Of a stretch of 64,000 bases of DNA, positions 43,791 through 53,037 are shown one piece after another. The notes beneath the pieces were generated by a model that saw nothing but the letters and a program-made list of their open reading frames with translations, searched no databases and was not told the DNA's origin. Source of the DNA: Rhodospirillum sp. (GTDB taxonomy: Bacteria; Pseudomonadota; Alphaproteobacteria; Rhodospirillales; Rhodospirillaceae); NCBI GenBank assembly GCA_021741145.1, contig JAIOYK010000001.1, forward strand, positions 62,001 to 126,000, in the 5' to 3' direction. The position numbers and the translations under genes are program-made. How positions within the stretch are numbered: the first letter of the stretch is position 1; every line of letters begins with the position of its first letter.

Positions 43791-45299
43791 TTAGGCGATG
43801 GCCTTCCCCTCCGACGGCGCGAAGGCGTCGATCCCGGCCCATTCGGCATACCAAGCACCGATGGCGGTCTCGATGTACTCAAGCTTGTAGTCCTCGCGGA
43901 CGTCCAGGCCGGCATCTTCCAGAACCTTGCGGGGACCGCCGCCGACCTTGGCGGTCATCACCACATGCACGCCCTGGAGAGCATCCACGATGGCGGGCCA
44001 GACCTCCTTGTTGTCAAAGCCGCCGACGCAGTATTTGTCCGGCAGGCGCCGGTGGCCGGAGAAGCGAACACCCTTGGCGTCGACTTCGTAGACCTGGAAT
44101 TCGGTGACCTTGCCGAAGTGAGCGTTGATCCGCGCGGCCCCCTTGGTGGTGATCGCCACGAAGCGGGTCGGAGCGACATCGGCCACGGCCTGGGCCAGGC
44201 CTTCCTTGGCCTTGCGGGCCGCGGCCTGACGGTCGGCCCGTTCGGCCTCCACATAGGTCCGGTATTCCTCCCGCTTGGAGGTGTCGACGGTGATCTGCTC
44301 CGGAAGTTTATCCATGGTGAATTCCTGCCCGCGATCCTCGCCCAGCAGACCGACGGCGTCGGCGCGGCACTGGCGGCAGTGCTTCATCAGGTTGGCGCCG
44401 CCGGACAGTTCGTCCTGCAGGTCCTTCAACTCGGCCGGGGTGGGGCCACGCTGTCCGGTCAGACCATATTGGGTGCCATGCTCGGCTTCGGAAATCAGCG
44501 GCATGATGTTGTGGAGGAACGCGCCCTTGGCCTTGACGACCTTATTCACGTCCTTCAGGTGCGCGTCGTTGACGCCGGGGATCATCACCGAGTTGATCTT
44601 CACCAGGATCCCCCGGGCCACCAACCCCTCAAGGCCTTCCATCTGACGGTCCAACAGGATCTTGGCGCCTTCGACACCGGTGTAGCGGGTGCCGTTGAAA
44701 TAGACCCAGGGGTAGATCTTCGCGCCGATCTCCGGGTCCAGGCAGTTCAGGGTGATGGTGACATGGTCGATATTGTGCTTGGCCAGTTCGTCCAGGTGGT
44801 CGGGCAGAGCCAAACCGTTGGTCGAAATGCAGTACTTCAGGTCCGGCAGGTGCTCCTCGACCAGCTTGAAGGTCTCGAAGGTCTTGCGCCAGTCGAACAG
44901 GCTGTCACCGGGGCCAGCGATGCCCAGAACGGAAAGCTGGGGGACCTCGTTGGAGACGGCGATGACCTTGCGGGCGGCCTGCTCCGGCGTCAGGCGCTCG
45001 GAGACCACGCCGGGACGGCTCTCGTTGGCGCAGTCGTACTTCCGGTTGCAATAGTTGCACTGAATGTTACAGGCCGGAGCGACGGACACGTGCATGCGGG
45101 CGAAGAAATGGTGTGCTTCTTCCGAATAGCAGGGGTGGTCCTTGACCTTCTCCCAGACCTCGGGAGGCATGTCGTCGGGACCGGAGGAGTCACCGCAACG
45201 TCCCTCGGTGGAACATCCGCCGGAGGCGGCGATATCGCGCAGTTCGGCGGTATCCGAGACGCTGGAAATGCTGTCCAGGGAAATGACCTGTTGCGACAC
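43791..45299 (-). CDS. nifB: Nitrogenase cofactor biosynthesis protein NifB
   Basis: Radical-SAM enzyme of 502 residues that builds NifB-co, the 8Fe-9S-C core of the nitrogenase cofactor. The SAM cluster motif is C77-x3-C81-x2-C84 in APACNIQCNYCNRKYDCANE. HPCYSEEAHHFFARMHV is a family signature, and the N terminus carries the usual extra cysteines (GGCSTEGRCGDSSG). From about residue 380 a NifX-like domain follows (FVAITTKGAARINAHFGKVT), so it is the long two-domain form. A sigma-54 promoter and two NifA sites lie upstream. nifHDK, nifEN and nifX are outside this window. Confidence 0.98.
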   Translation of the reverse strand: MSQQVISLDSISSVSDTAELRDIAASGGCSTEGRCGDSSGPDDMPPEVWEKVKDHPCYSEEAHHFFARMHVSVAPACNIQCNYCNRKYDCANESRPGVVSERLTPEQAARKVIAVSNEVPQLSVLGIAGPGDSLFDWRKTFETFKLVEEHLPDLKYCISTNGLALPDHLDELAKHNIDHVTITLNCLDPEIGAKIYPWVYFNGTRYTGVEGAKILLDRQMEGLEGLVARGILVKINSVMIPGVNDAHLKDVNKVVKAKGAFLHNIMPLISEAEHGTQYGLTGQRGPTPAELKDLQDELSGGANLMKHCRQCRADAVGLLGEDRGQEFTMDKLPEQITVDTSKREEYRTYVEAERADRQAAARKAKEGLAQAVADVAPTRFVAITTKGAARINAHFGKVTEFQVYEVDAKGVRFSGHRRLPDKYCVGGFDNKEVWPAIVDALQGVHVVMTAKVGGGPRKVLEDAGLDVREDYKLEYIETAIGAWYAEWAGIDAFAPSEGKAIA

Positions 45300-45355
45300 G
45301 ATCCCTCTCCTTCTTCCGTTGGCGCCCCGCGAGGCGGCTGACTGGGAAGAGGATA

Positions 45356-45371
45356 AGCAAGGATGATGCCA
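45356..45371 (-). promoter_or_regulatory. Sigma-54 promoter of nifB
   Basis: Read on the minus strand, TGGCATCATCCTTGCT matches the -24/-12 consensus TGGCAC-N5-TTGCW in all positions that matter (GG and GC at the right spacing). The -12 end lies about 58 bp before the nifB start. Confidence 0.88.
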
Positions 45372-45416
45372 AACTATATTTTCTTTAAAATCAGAGGCCT
45401 ATGGATTTGTCGCCTC

Positions 45417-45432
45417 TGTCGGACTTCCGACA
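45417..45432. promoter_or_regulatory. NifA upstream activator site (proximal)
   Basis: TGT-N10-ACA exactly (TGTCGGACTTCCGACA), itself largely palindromic, about 46 bp upstream of the -24 element of the nifB promoter. Confidence 0.85.
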
Positions 45433-45434
45433 AT

Positions 45435-45450
45435 TGTGCGCTTGTCGACA
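45435..45450. promoter_or_regulatory. NifA upstream activator site (distal)
   Basis: A second TGT-N10-ACA (TGTGCGCTTGTCGACA), starting two bases after the first. The two sites are 18 bp apart centre to centre, close to two helical turns. Confidence 0.8.
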
Positions 45451-45505
45451 TCAGGCTTGGTTCGACGTTCCCTCTTGCCGGATGACTTGACCGCTGGAAT
45501 ACGAC

Positions 45506-45533
45506 AACGCCGCCCTTCCGAAAAGGCGGCGTT
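45506..45533. terminator. Terminator hairpin after nifA
   Basis: AACGCCGCC pairs with GGCGGCGTT around ten bases. It lies 34 bp after the nifA stop and before the nifB activator sites, so it separates the two transcription units. A T run follows only on the plus strand (GTTTTAG). Confidence 0.7.
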
Positions 45534-45566
45534 TTAGATCAAGTATCTAGAGAACGAGCCCCGAGT

Positions 45567-47387
45567 TCACATGCGCTTCAGCGGAATGTCGTATTTCTTC
45601 AGGGCATAGCCAATCTGCCGCGGGGTCATCCCCAGCAAGCGCCCCGCCTTGGCCTGGACCCATCCGGCCCTTTCCATGGCCAGGAGCAGCCGATCCTTTT
45701 CATTCAAGCCGGGATCATTCACGTCTCCAGCGGCCGCGCCCTGGTCTTGGAAGCCGCCCCAATCGTCCATCGGGTCGGCGAGCGGCGCCGACGGCGCGGG
45801 GTAAACGGGTGGGGGCATGGAGGGTCGGGAGGCTGGAGGCCGGGCCGCGGATTGGGGCGCCCCCGGAGGCGGATTTTCCCAGGCGGAGCCAAAATTGTCG
45901 GGCACATCCAGTTCCGTCACCGGCGCCAATCCTCCGATGGATTTCCCGGGACCCCGTCGGGACCAGAGAGTCGCCGACAGGCATTGGTCGTTGTGGCAGG
46001 ACAGACCCAGTTCCTGAATGACATCATTCTGGGCCAGGGTCGCCGCCCGGAAGACGCAGTTTTCAAGCTCCCGGACATTGCCGGGGAACTTGCAGCAGCT
46101 CATGACCTCGAGCGCGCCGTCGGAGAAGCGCAGTCCCCGGGCATTCTCCTCGTTGAATTTGTCGAGGAAGAACTGGGCGAGAAGGGGAACGTCTTCCTTC
46201 CGCTCGCGCAGGGCCGGCAGGAAGATGGGGACCACGTTGATCCGGAAATAGAGGTCGGCCCGGAATTCCCCGCGGGCCACGGCGTCTTCAAGGTCCTTAT
46301 TGGTGGCCGCGATCAGGCGGACATCCACCTTGATGGTCTTGTTCCCGCCAACCCGCTCCAACTCCCCTTCCTGTAGAACGCGCAGCAGCTTGGCCTGGAA
46401 CTGGGGGGAGACCTCGCCGATTTCATCAAGGAAGAGCGTCCCCCCCGTGGCCATCTCGAACCGCCCCTTGCGGTCGGATGTGGCGCCGGTGAAAGCACCC
46501 TTTTCATGGCCGAACAGTTCGGATTCCAGCAAGGTTTCCGTCAGCGCCGCGCAATTGACCTTCACGAAAGGCTTGTCGGCCCGGGGGCTGAGGAAGTGGA
46601 CGGCCTTGGCGATCAATTCCTTGCCCGTACCGCTTTCCCCACGCAGCAGGACCGTGGCGCGGGATGGCGCCACCTGCCGCACCTGGGCGGACACTTTCAT
46701 CATGGCGCCGGAATGACCGATCACGTTGTCCAGACCCGCCGCGGCGAACTTGCCGGTTTCCGGACGGGGGATGGCCTTTTCCAGGCGGGCCTTTTCCAGA
46801 ATCAGGCGTTCCCGGTCGGCCGCCACCTTGTGTTCCAAGCTCACCGCCTGGCCGATCAGGTTGGCCACCATTGTCAGGAAGCGGACATCATGTTCGAACT
46901 TGAAGCTGTTGGTTCCGTCCCGATGGCGTTCGATGGACAGGGTTCCGAAGGGCTTGCCGATGGTCTTCAGGGGCACGCAGATCAGGGACTGGACCTCGTC
47001 CTCCATCACATCGGCGCCAGCGGCGTAGCGGGTGAACTGGGGATCATCGGCCAGGGAGTGGATGATCACCGGCATGGCCGTACCGATCACCTGCTGGGCC
47101 AGGGCCAGGGGGAAGCTTTCGTCCCCCTCCTGGGCGCGGCGCAGGGACATGCCCGCCACCGCGATCACTTCCAGGTCGCCATGGTCCTCGCGCAGGGTCA
47201 CGCCCCCCCGGCGCATCTGCAGGTAGGACGACAGGATGTTCAGGACATCATGAATGGACTTTTCGAGATTGAGCGTGGACCCCAGGATCTTGCTGATCTC
47301 GTAGATGGTGATCAAGGGCAGGGAGTTATCGACACTCCCTTCCCGGGTCTGGGACCGGCTGTTCGTGATGTTCACCGTTTCGGGCAT
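45567..47387 (-). CDS. nifA: Nif-specific transcription activator NifA
   Basis: Sigma-54 enhancer-binding protein of 606 residues. An N-terminal GAF domain (about 25-190) is followed by an AAA+ domain with Walker A GESGTGKE (250-257), GAFTGA (297-302) for sigma-54 contact and Walker [12 protein letters not shown]-terminal Fis-type helix-turn-helix ends the protein ([20 protein letters not shown]). At the end of the AAA+ domain the cysteines C432, C444, C464 and C469 give C-x11-C-x19-C-x4-C, the pattern of oxygen-sensitive NifA in alphaproteobacteria. The linker to the DNA-binding domain is about 100 residues and rich in Pro and Ala, longer than usual. GAGG precedes the ATG. It should activate the nifB promoter just downstream. 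Confidence 0.97.
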   Translation of the reverse strand: MPETVNITNSRSQTREGSVDNSLPLITIYEISKILGSTLNLEKSIHDVLNILSSYLQMRRGGVTLREDHGDLEVIAVAGMSLRRAQEGDESFPLALAQQVIGTAMPVIIHSLADDPQFTRYAAGADVMEDEVQSLICVPLKTIGKPFGTLSIERHRDGTNSFKFEHDVRFLTMVANLIGQAVSLEHKVAADRERLILEKARLEKAIPRPETGKFAAAGLDNVIGHSGAMMKVSAQVRQVAPSRATVLLRGESGTGKELIAKAVHFLSPRADKPFVKVNCAALTETLLESELFGHEKGAFTGATSDRKGRFEMATGGTLFLDEIGEVSPQFQAKLLRVLQEGELERVGGNKTIKVDVRLIAATNKDLEDAVARGEFRADLYFRINVVPIFLPALRERKEDVPLLAQFFLDKFNEENARGLRFSDGALEVMSCCKFPGNVRELENCVFRAATLAQNDVIQELGLSCHNDQCLSATLWSRRGPGKSIGGLAPVTELDVPDNFGSAWENPPPGAPQSAARPPASRPSMPPPVYPAPSAPLADPMDDWGGFQDQGAAAGDVNDPGLNEKDRLLLAMERAGWVQAKAGRLLGMTPRQIGYALKKYDIPLKRM

Positions 47388-47678
47388 TTCGGTTGTCCTC
47401 GAGTCCCTAGAGCTGGTCGACCTCCTCGGCGAAAAGGAGTGTCATCCGAGCCGCCCCCTCTCCCCCGTCCGGAGAGCGGCTATTCCCTGGCTTCCGCCTG
47501 AGCGGTCAAGCCGGGTGCCATTGATGGCCCGATTTCATGGACGTTTCCTGATTGGACATTCGACGATGTCCTTGATCCACCCACACTAGCGTATTTTGTA
47601 GGCAACGCAACATCGACCCCGACAAATCCGCATTCAAATCGAACAAAAGTCCCGGTTTCGGTCCCTCCGACCCATCGA

Positions 47679-48032
47679 TTATTCGGCCGGCCCCCCGTTC
47701 CGCAAACAGAGCAGGACCGAATCGACCCCGGGCATGGAGCGCAGCCGTTGGGCCAGATGGCGCGCCGTTCCATCGCCCAACCCGACCACCTGGACATCCA
47801 GAACAAGCTGGTCACCCTCCAGGATCGACACCATGCGGCTGGGCACTAATCCCCGCTTGGACAACTGCCCGACCACCCGCTCCAGCAGGCCCGGCTCCGC
47901 GTCGGCTTGGATCGCCAGACAATGGGTCCCCCCGTTCCGCGAAGAGGGCTCGTCTTCCGCCGCTCCGATAAGGGGGCGGACAGGGGTATGGGCCTCGGTT
48001 GGCGAGGGGTTGGTCATGGAAAAGCCGGTCAT
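47679..48032 (-). CDS. ACT-domain protein
   Basis: Soluble protein of 117 residues. After a disordered N-terminal 30 residues, the sequence reads CLAIQADAEPGLLERVVGQL, SKRGLVPSRMVSI and LVLDVQVVGLGDGTARHLAQ, a ferredoxin-like ACT fold as in the small subunit of acetolactate synthase (IlvN/IlvM). No large-subunit gene is adjacent. It may be a stand-alone amino-acid-binding regulator. A start five codons later (MTNPS) is equally possible. Confidence 0.65.
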   Translation of the reverse strand: MTGFSMTNPSPTEAHTPVRPLIGAAEDEPSSRNGGTHCLAIQADAEPGLLERVVGQLSKRGLVPSRMVSILEGDQLVLDVQVVGLGDGTARHLAQRLRSMPGVDSVLLCLRNGGPAE

Positions 48033-48306
48033 GGGATACGCTCCTTTCCCTGGACCGGCCGGTTGGGGCGGGGTACGCCCTTACGGTTTCACCGGGGTCC
48101 AAGCCCGGGCATCTCGGCCCGAGATCCATCATCCGAAATCCGGCGGCGGGAGTCCCTCCCTCCTGACCGGCACCAAACGGCATAAGCCCGACCCTCCTTA
48201 GAGGACCGGGTTTGTAATTCGCCGAATGGCCTGTCGAATGTTGGTGCGCATGCGTTTACTTTTGCATTCGGCCCGTCCCAGGTCAAGGACGATTGATGGT
48301 TTTGGG

Positions 48307-48951
48307 TCAGGACTGGGCATCCCGGGCCTTTTCGATCTTTGCCCGGTAGCCGGGCAAGCTCAACCCGAAGGCCAGGGCCGAGCCTCGGACGGCGAAGGTG
48401 ACCAGGAAGGAAACGGTCATGGCCACCAACTGCGAAAGTCCCAGGGCGTCGACCCCCAGGTAGGCGAACGCCCCGGCCACGCAGGCGGTGATATAGATTT
48501 CCCGCTGGAGGATCAGGCTGGGTTCGTTGGCGATCACATCGCGGACGATCCCGCCGAAACTGGAAGTCATCACCCCCATGAGCACGGCGACGGAGACGCT
48601 GGCCCCGGCATCCAGCCCCACCTTGGTTCCCACCGCGGTGTAGAAAGCCACCCCCACGGCATCGGCCCACAACAGGGCGGTCAGGCGGGAGTTGAGGCGG
48701 TGGGCCACCAGCCAGGTGGCCATGCCCACGACGACGCAGACCACCAGATAGCGGGGTTCGCGCACCCAAAAGACCGGCGACAGGCCCAACACCAGGTCGC
48801 GAAAGGTTCCTCCGCCAATGCCCGTGACCGTGGCCATCAGGGCGAAACCGACGATGTCCATGCCCTTGCGGGCGGCCACCAGGGCGCCGGAAATGGCGAA
48901 GACGACGAGACCGAAGGTATCAAGCCAGAACAGCGGCGTTTCGATGGCCAT
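48307..48951 (-). CDS. Trimeric intracellular cation (TRIC) channel family protein, UPF0126
   Basis: Integral membrane protein of 214 residues with about six or seven membrane helices in two repeated halves. Each half contains the glycine-rich signature: TVTGIGGGTFRDLVLGLSPV in the first and GVMTSSFGGIVRDVIANEPS in the second. This is the YadS/YicG-type prokaryotic TRIC family, monovalent cation channels by structure, sometimes linked to glycine uptake. It stands alone. Confidence 0.9.
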   Translation of the reverse strand: MAIETPLFWLDTFGLVVFAISGALVAARKGMDIVGFALMATVTGIGGGTFRDLVLGLSPVFWVREPRYLVVCVVVGMATWLVAHRLNSRLTALLWADAVGVAFYTAVGTKVGLDAGASVSVAVLMGVMTSSFGGIVRDVIANEPSLILQREIYITACVAGAFAYLGVDALGLSQLVAMTVSFLVTFAVRGSALAFGLSLPGYRAKIEKARDAQS

Positions 48952-49041
48952 GGGCGGAGGAGCCTAGAGCAGAAAAAAAGGGGGAGGACCGGAGGAGCCC
49001 CACATGGCCCCTCGGCTCCGTGCCGTCAAGGCGAAACGGTC

Positions 49042-50460
49042 CTATTTTCGGGCGAAGGATTCCCCATTGCCCAGCCGCAGGGCGGCGCGTTGGCCCCAGG
49101 CGGCGGCCTCGGCCGGGCCACGCACCCCGTCAACCACCTGACGGACCATCTCGCCGATCAAGCCCGACGTCAGGATCCGCGCGGCCTCGTCGTTGGGGCG
49201 GCCCTCCACCTGGGCCAGGGAACGCATGTTGTCCAGGGCGACCACGATATGGTCCACGGTCGCGCGCCCCCAGCGGGCGAAGACCCCCATGGGATCCCGC
49301 AGGAAAGCCTCCTGGACCGCCATGTCCCGCAAGACTGGCATCATGCCACCCGGGGCCTTGTGCATCCAATTGATCAGAACATCGTCCCGGAACAGGAAGC
49401 GCACCAGCCGTGTCACCGCCGCGGCCTTGGCCCGGGTCGCGGGATAGGGGATCCCCAGCGCCATGGTGACGCCAAAGGCCGCGACGGAGGACTCGTGCAA
49501 GGAGGGAATCATCCCGGTGTTGGGCAACAGCTCCGGATTGAAGACCGCTCCGGGCAGCTCCGGGAAATTCCGGTTGGTCAAGGACCCAGCCGCGGCGCTG
49601 GACAGGGCCAAGTCGTCCATGATGTGCGTGGAATAAAACATCATCGCCAAGCGGTCCTGGAAATAGTAGTCCCGCCCCGTCGGCGTCATATGTCCCGGCG
49701 GCCCGGTCCGGGCCAGATCCCGGTAAAAGGTAAGGGCGCGGGCCATTTCCGGCGTATCGATGGTCACTCCCTTTTTCCCGTCGATCAGGGCGACGCCCAT
49801 GACCAGGGCGATCTGGGAGAAAACCTGGGTCGTGTAGGCGTCGCCCGCGGTTCCCAGCAGCAACCCATACCGACCCCTGTCCGGATCCCCGAGGGCCTGG
49901 GCCGCGGCCAGCAGGTCGACCAGATTGTCCGGCGGCGCGAGCCCCGCCTCGGCGAACCAATCGGCGCGGTACCATACCCCCTGGAGCCAGGCGTAATAGG
50001 GAATGGCGACCTGCCCTTGCCCCCGGGCATCGTCCAACAGCCTCAGAGGTCCCCGATAGAATCGATCCCGGCCTATCCGATCGATGAGTTGTCCCGCCAT
50101 GAAGCCATCAAGGATCCCCTCCCGACCCAGAGCCAGCAGGGCCTCGGTCGGCGCCAGGAGCAGTTGGGGCTCCTCCCCGGCCCGCCAGGCGGCGCGCAAC
50201 CGGTCGACCACCCCGCTTTCGTCCATGGAGACCAATTGGACCGTCAGATCCGGATTGAGGGCCATGAAGGCATTGAGCAGGTACGCCGTTCCCGCGACGA
50301 AGTCCGGGGCGGTTTCCGAGACCCAGAAGGTCAGGGTTTCCGCCCGAAGACTGGCGGTGGGCCAAAGCAGGCAGCCCAACCCCAGCAGGCCCCCCACCAG
50401 CATCCCCCGGACTCCGGCGCGCCCCCCCCTATTTCTTTCCAGACTACTTCGTCGTGACAT
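49042..50460 (-). CDS. Extracellular solute-binding protein encoded with an adenylate cyclase
   Basis: Periplasmic binding protein of 472 residues, cluster B/sugar-like type. A basic N terminus leads into a signal sequence (MLVGGLLGLGCLLWPTASLRA, cleavage before ETLTFW). The mature protein starts TLTFWVSETAPDFVAGTAYL, and contains AIPYYAWLQGVWYRADWFAE and YGLLLGTAGDAY, typical of ABC binding proteins. No permease or ATPase genes lie nearby. The gene start overlaps the cyclase end by 17 bp, so both come from one message. I infer that it presents a ligand to the Cache domain of the cyclase. An alternative start is the ATG at 50403. Confidence 0.82.
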   Translation of the reverse strand: MSRRSSLERNRGGRAGVRGMLVGGLLGLGCLLWPTASLRAETLTFWVSETAPDFVAGTAYLLNAFMALNPDLTVQLVSMDESGVVDRLRAAWRAGEEPQLLLAPTEALLALGREGILDGFMAGQLIDRIGRDRFYRGPLRLLDDARGQGQVAIPYYAWLQGVWYRADWFAEAGLAPPDNLVDLLAAAQALGDPDRGRYGLLLGTAGDAYTTQVFSQIALVMGVALIDGKKGVTIDTPEMARALTFYRDLARTGPPGHMTPTGRDYYFQDRLAMMFYSTHIMDDLALSSAAAGSLTNRNFPELPGAVFNPELLPNTGMIPSLHESSVAAFGVTMALGIPYPATRAKAAAVTRLVRFLFRDDVLINWMHKAPGGMMPVLRDMAVQEAFLRDPMGVFARWGRATVDHIVVALDNMRSLAQVEGRPNDEAARILTSGLIGEMVRQVVDGVRGPAEAAAWGQRAALRLGNGESFARK

Positions 50461-52621
50461 CCAACACCCCGTCCCAATCATGCGATGGCGGCTTGTCCAG
50501 GAACACCTGGGCGCGCTCCAGCAACAGCGCACCCGGCCGGTCCCCCGGATGGGCCGCCAAAAAGGTTTCCAGGGCCGGAACCGCCCGCGCCCAATCCTGC
50601 CCATCAAAGGGCACCCGGGCCTCCCGCCAATCGGCGATCAGGGCCAGGGACTCGGCATCGGCCATCAGGGGATCCCCCCCGACACCGGCTCGGGGGTCGC
50701 TCAGTCCAATCAAGGCATGGACCCGGGTGGGTCGCGACACGCCCTTGGGCCGAACCAAATCCAGGGGCCGGGTCACGAACCCCTCGCCCGCCCGGTCCAG
50801 GGTGTCTTGACTGATCAGAATGCGTGTCCCGTAGATCTTGTTCAGCCCCTCCAGGCGGGAGGCCAGATTCACCGCGGCCCCCATGGCGGTATAATCCATG
50901 CGGTCGACCGATCCCACATAGCCCACCACGGCCTCGCCCGTGTGGAGGCCGATCCGGGTGACCATGGGCGTTTCCCCCTCCTCCTCCAGGGTGGCGTTGA
51001 GGCGGGCCACGACAAACGTCACCTCCAGGGCGGCGAAGCAGGCGCGGCGGGCGTGCTCTTGGTCGGCCGTGGGCGCGTTCCAGAAGGCCATGACGGCATC
51101 ACCGATATACTTGTCGATGGTGCCTCCGCACTCCTCAAGAACCGCGCCAACCGCCTGGAAGTAGTCCGAGATCCGTCGGGTCAGCACCTCTGGATCAAGG
51201 GTTTCGGAAAAGTCCGTGAATCCGGCGATATCACTGAAGAACAGGGTCAGTTCCCGGCGTTCTCCCCCCAGTTCCGGCGCCAATCCGCTCTGGACGATGC
51301 GTCGGACCATGGCCCGGGGTACGAACCGGCCAAAGCTGCGCAGGCTGGTCTTCATGGTGTCCAGCGACTGGGCGAGCGCCCGAATTTCCTTGATGCGGGA
51401 GCGGACCACCACGGGATTTGCCAAATCGAACCGCTGGATCGTCTCGGTCTCGCCGATCAGGGCCTCGATGGGGCGGCTGACCCGGCGGGACATCCACAGG
51501 ATGATCGGCACGGACAGGACGAAGAGCACCAGGGAGACGAGGGCCGCGTTCCGGCCATTGCGGGCGATGGGGCCGAGGATCTCGTCCACGGGAACCAGGG
51601 CGGCCATGTATTCGGGCCGATCGAAGGCCTGGGGCAGGGGCGCCACCCGGGCCAAATACTCCCCCTCGTCCGTATGCAGACGCAGGGTTCGGGGCTCCCG
51701 GGCGGGGTTCGTCTTCACGGCCATGTACAGGGCCTTGAGGGCCGGATCGCCGATCTGATTCAGGTGGAGGGGCATGACCTCCCCCGACCCCCGGCGCCGA
51801 ATGCCCGAGGCCACGAGGTCCGCGTCGGGATGGCCGGTCAGGATGCCCCCTTCGGTAAACATCACCACCTTGCTGTTCGCGCTGAAGGATTGGGCGGCGA
51901 GGAAGCGGGACATGGATCCAAGGGTGACATCCGCGCCGAAGACTCCGGGGATGGGACCGTCGAACCGCTGGGACAGGGTGTACCCCAATTCATTGACATA
52001 GGCGAAGTAGTAGAGGGGGCTGCGCACCAGACCTTCGGATTCGCGGGCATTGCGGAACCAGACCCGGGTCCGGGGATCGAAGTCTGGATCCCGCTCCACC
52101 CGCGATCCCACGGTCACCCGGTCGCCATTCAGGTAGCGCCACAGGCCCACCGCTTTCCCGGCGCGGTCCCGGATCAGGCGGAAGATGGCGAAGCGCGCCC
52201 CCTCCGGTGCCGCCAGGGCGACCCGCTTGCGCTCATCGCCGGGGGGCAGGGAGAAGATGATATAGGTGTCGCCATCCCCATACCCCATATAGACCGCCGA
52301 GATCTGGGGATGGACTTCCAAGGAGCGGGTCAACAGGGCCGTCGCCGGATGGGGACCCAGGTCGGGCTTGTCGGCGAGGCTTTCCAGATAGGGGGACATG
52401 CGCCCCAGGGCATAGAGGGGTTCGTTGATAAGCTGGGCGCGTTCGATGACCTTGCCGCTGACCTCGGTCAGCAGAACCTCCGCCTGGACGAGGGCCGCCT
52501 CGGCGTTGCTCTGGTAGTTGTACCAGACGATGACCCCGGTGAGCGCCGCCAGGACCGCCAGGAACAAAAGGAAGATGGTGATCTGGAGGGGAACGACTCC
52601 CTTCCACCGGAAAGCATCCAC
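50444..52621 (-). CDS. Cache-domain adenylate cyclase with HAMP
   Basis: Membrane cyclase of 725 residues. A membrane segment (ITIFLLFLAVLAALTGVIVW) is followed by a large periplasmic Cache-type sensor (DFDPRTRVWFRNARESEGLV, then GVFGADVTLGSMSRFLAAQS). A second membrane segment is LVSLVLFVLSVPIILWMSRR, then HAMP and the class III catalytic domain. Metal aspartates are in FFSDIAGFTDFSE and YIGDAVMAFWNAP, and RMDYTAMGAAVNLASRLEGL closes the site. All catalytic residues I can check are present. The C-terminal 100 residues (SLALIADWREARVPFDGQDW) look like a TPR-like addition. It overlaps the binding-protein gene and is a paralogue of the cyclase at the left edge. Confidence 0.9.
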   Translation of the reverse strand: MDAFRWKGVVPLQITIFLLFLAVLAALTGVIVWYNYQSNAEAALVQAEVLLTEVSGKVIERAQLINEPLYALGRMSPYLESLADKPDLGPHPATALLTRSLEVHPQISAVYMGYGDGDTYIIFSLPPGDERKRVALAAPEGARFAIFRLIRDRAGKAVGLWRYLNGDRVTVGSRVERDPDFDPRTRVWFRNARESEGLVRSPLYYFAYVNELGYTLSQRFDGPIPGVFGADVTLGSMSRFLAAQSFSANSKVVMFTEGGILTGHPDADLVASGIRRRGSGEVMPLHLNQIGDPALKALYMAVKTNPAREPRTLRLHTDEGEYLARVAPLPQAFDRPEYMAALVPVDEILGPIARNGRNAALVSLVLFVLSVPIILWMSRRVSRPIEALIGETETIQRFDLANPVVVRSRIKEIRALAQSLDTMKTSLRSFGRFVPRAMVRRIVQSGLAPELGGERRELTLFFSDIAGFTDFSETLDPEVLTRRISDYFQAVGAVLEECGGTIDKYIGDAVMAFWNAPTADQEHARRACFAALEVTFVVARLNATLEEEGETPMVTRIGLHTGEAVVGYVGSVDRMDYTAMGAAVNLASRLEGLNKIYGTRILISQDTLDRAGEGFVTRPLDLVRPKGVSRPTRVHALIGLSDPRAGVGGDPLMADAESLALIADWREARVPFDGQDWARAVPALETFLAAHPGDRPGALLLERAQVFLDKPPSHDWDGVLDVTTK

Positions 52622-53037
52622 GGATTAGCCCCACATAACGATACCGTTACAACTTGAGATACCCACCCTAGCCGAAGGCGTACATCCTGTGAAGACTGAA
52701 AGCGGCCTCTCGCGGTTAACCCGGGGGGTCGGGAGGGAAACCGGCCATTGGCCGGTGGGCCGCGGCCCACACCCGCCCGGGGGACGACCCGTCCTCCGGA
52801 CCCCTGGCGGGGGAGACAATCCCGCCGCTCCGACCGGAGAGCAAGCATTGGCCAGATCGCGGTCGAACGCTTTCTGATCACCACCCGCTGATTAAGGTGG
52901 TGGGTGACTGCCTTGGGCCGGGAGGGGACGTTGACGTTGATTTACGTCAACGTCGCCCATGCGGACCTAGCGGTCGTTCCACTTCGCGAATTGCAAGTCA
53001 TCTCAATGTCGCGATTAATCGCTTCGATGTCTCCGCC
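52622..53037. other. Non-coding region with an 11-bp perfect inverted repeat
   Basis: No gene seen. At 52927-52954, GACGTTGACGT and ACGTCAACGTC form eleven perfect pairs around TGATTT; this could be an operator (TTGACGT/ACGTCAA arms recall MerR-type sites) or a terminator for the SRPBCC gene that ends at 53038. A weaker inverted repeat (CACCAC/GTGGTG) is at about 52879-52902. Confidence 0.6.

Noticed and set aside
43776-45341. 521-codon plus-strand frame opposite nifB
   Set aside because: Antisense of nifB. No domain pattern, and it runs over the nifB start and leader.
50084-52657. 857-codon plus-strand frame opposite the binding protein and cyclase genes
   Set aside because: It spans two real genes and their overlap without recognisable motifs; antisense artefact.
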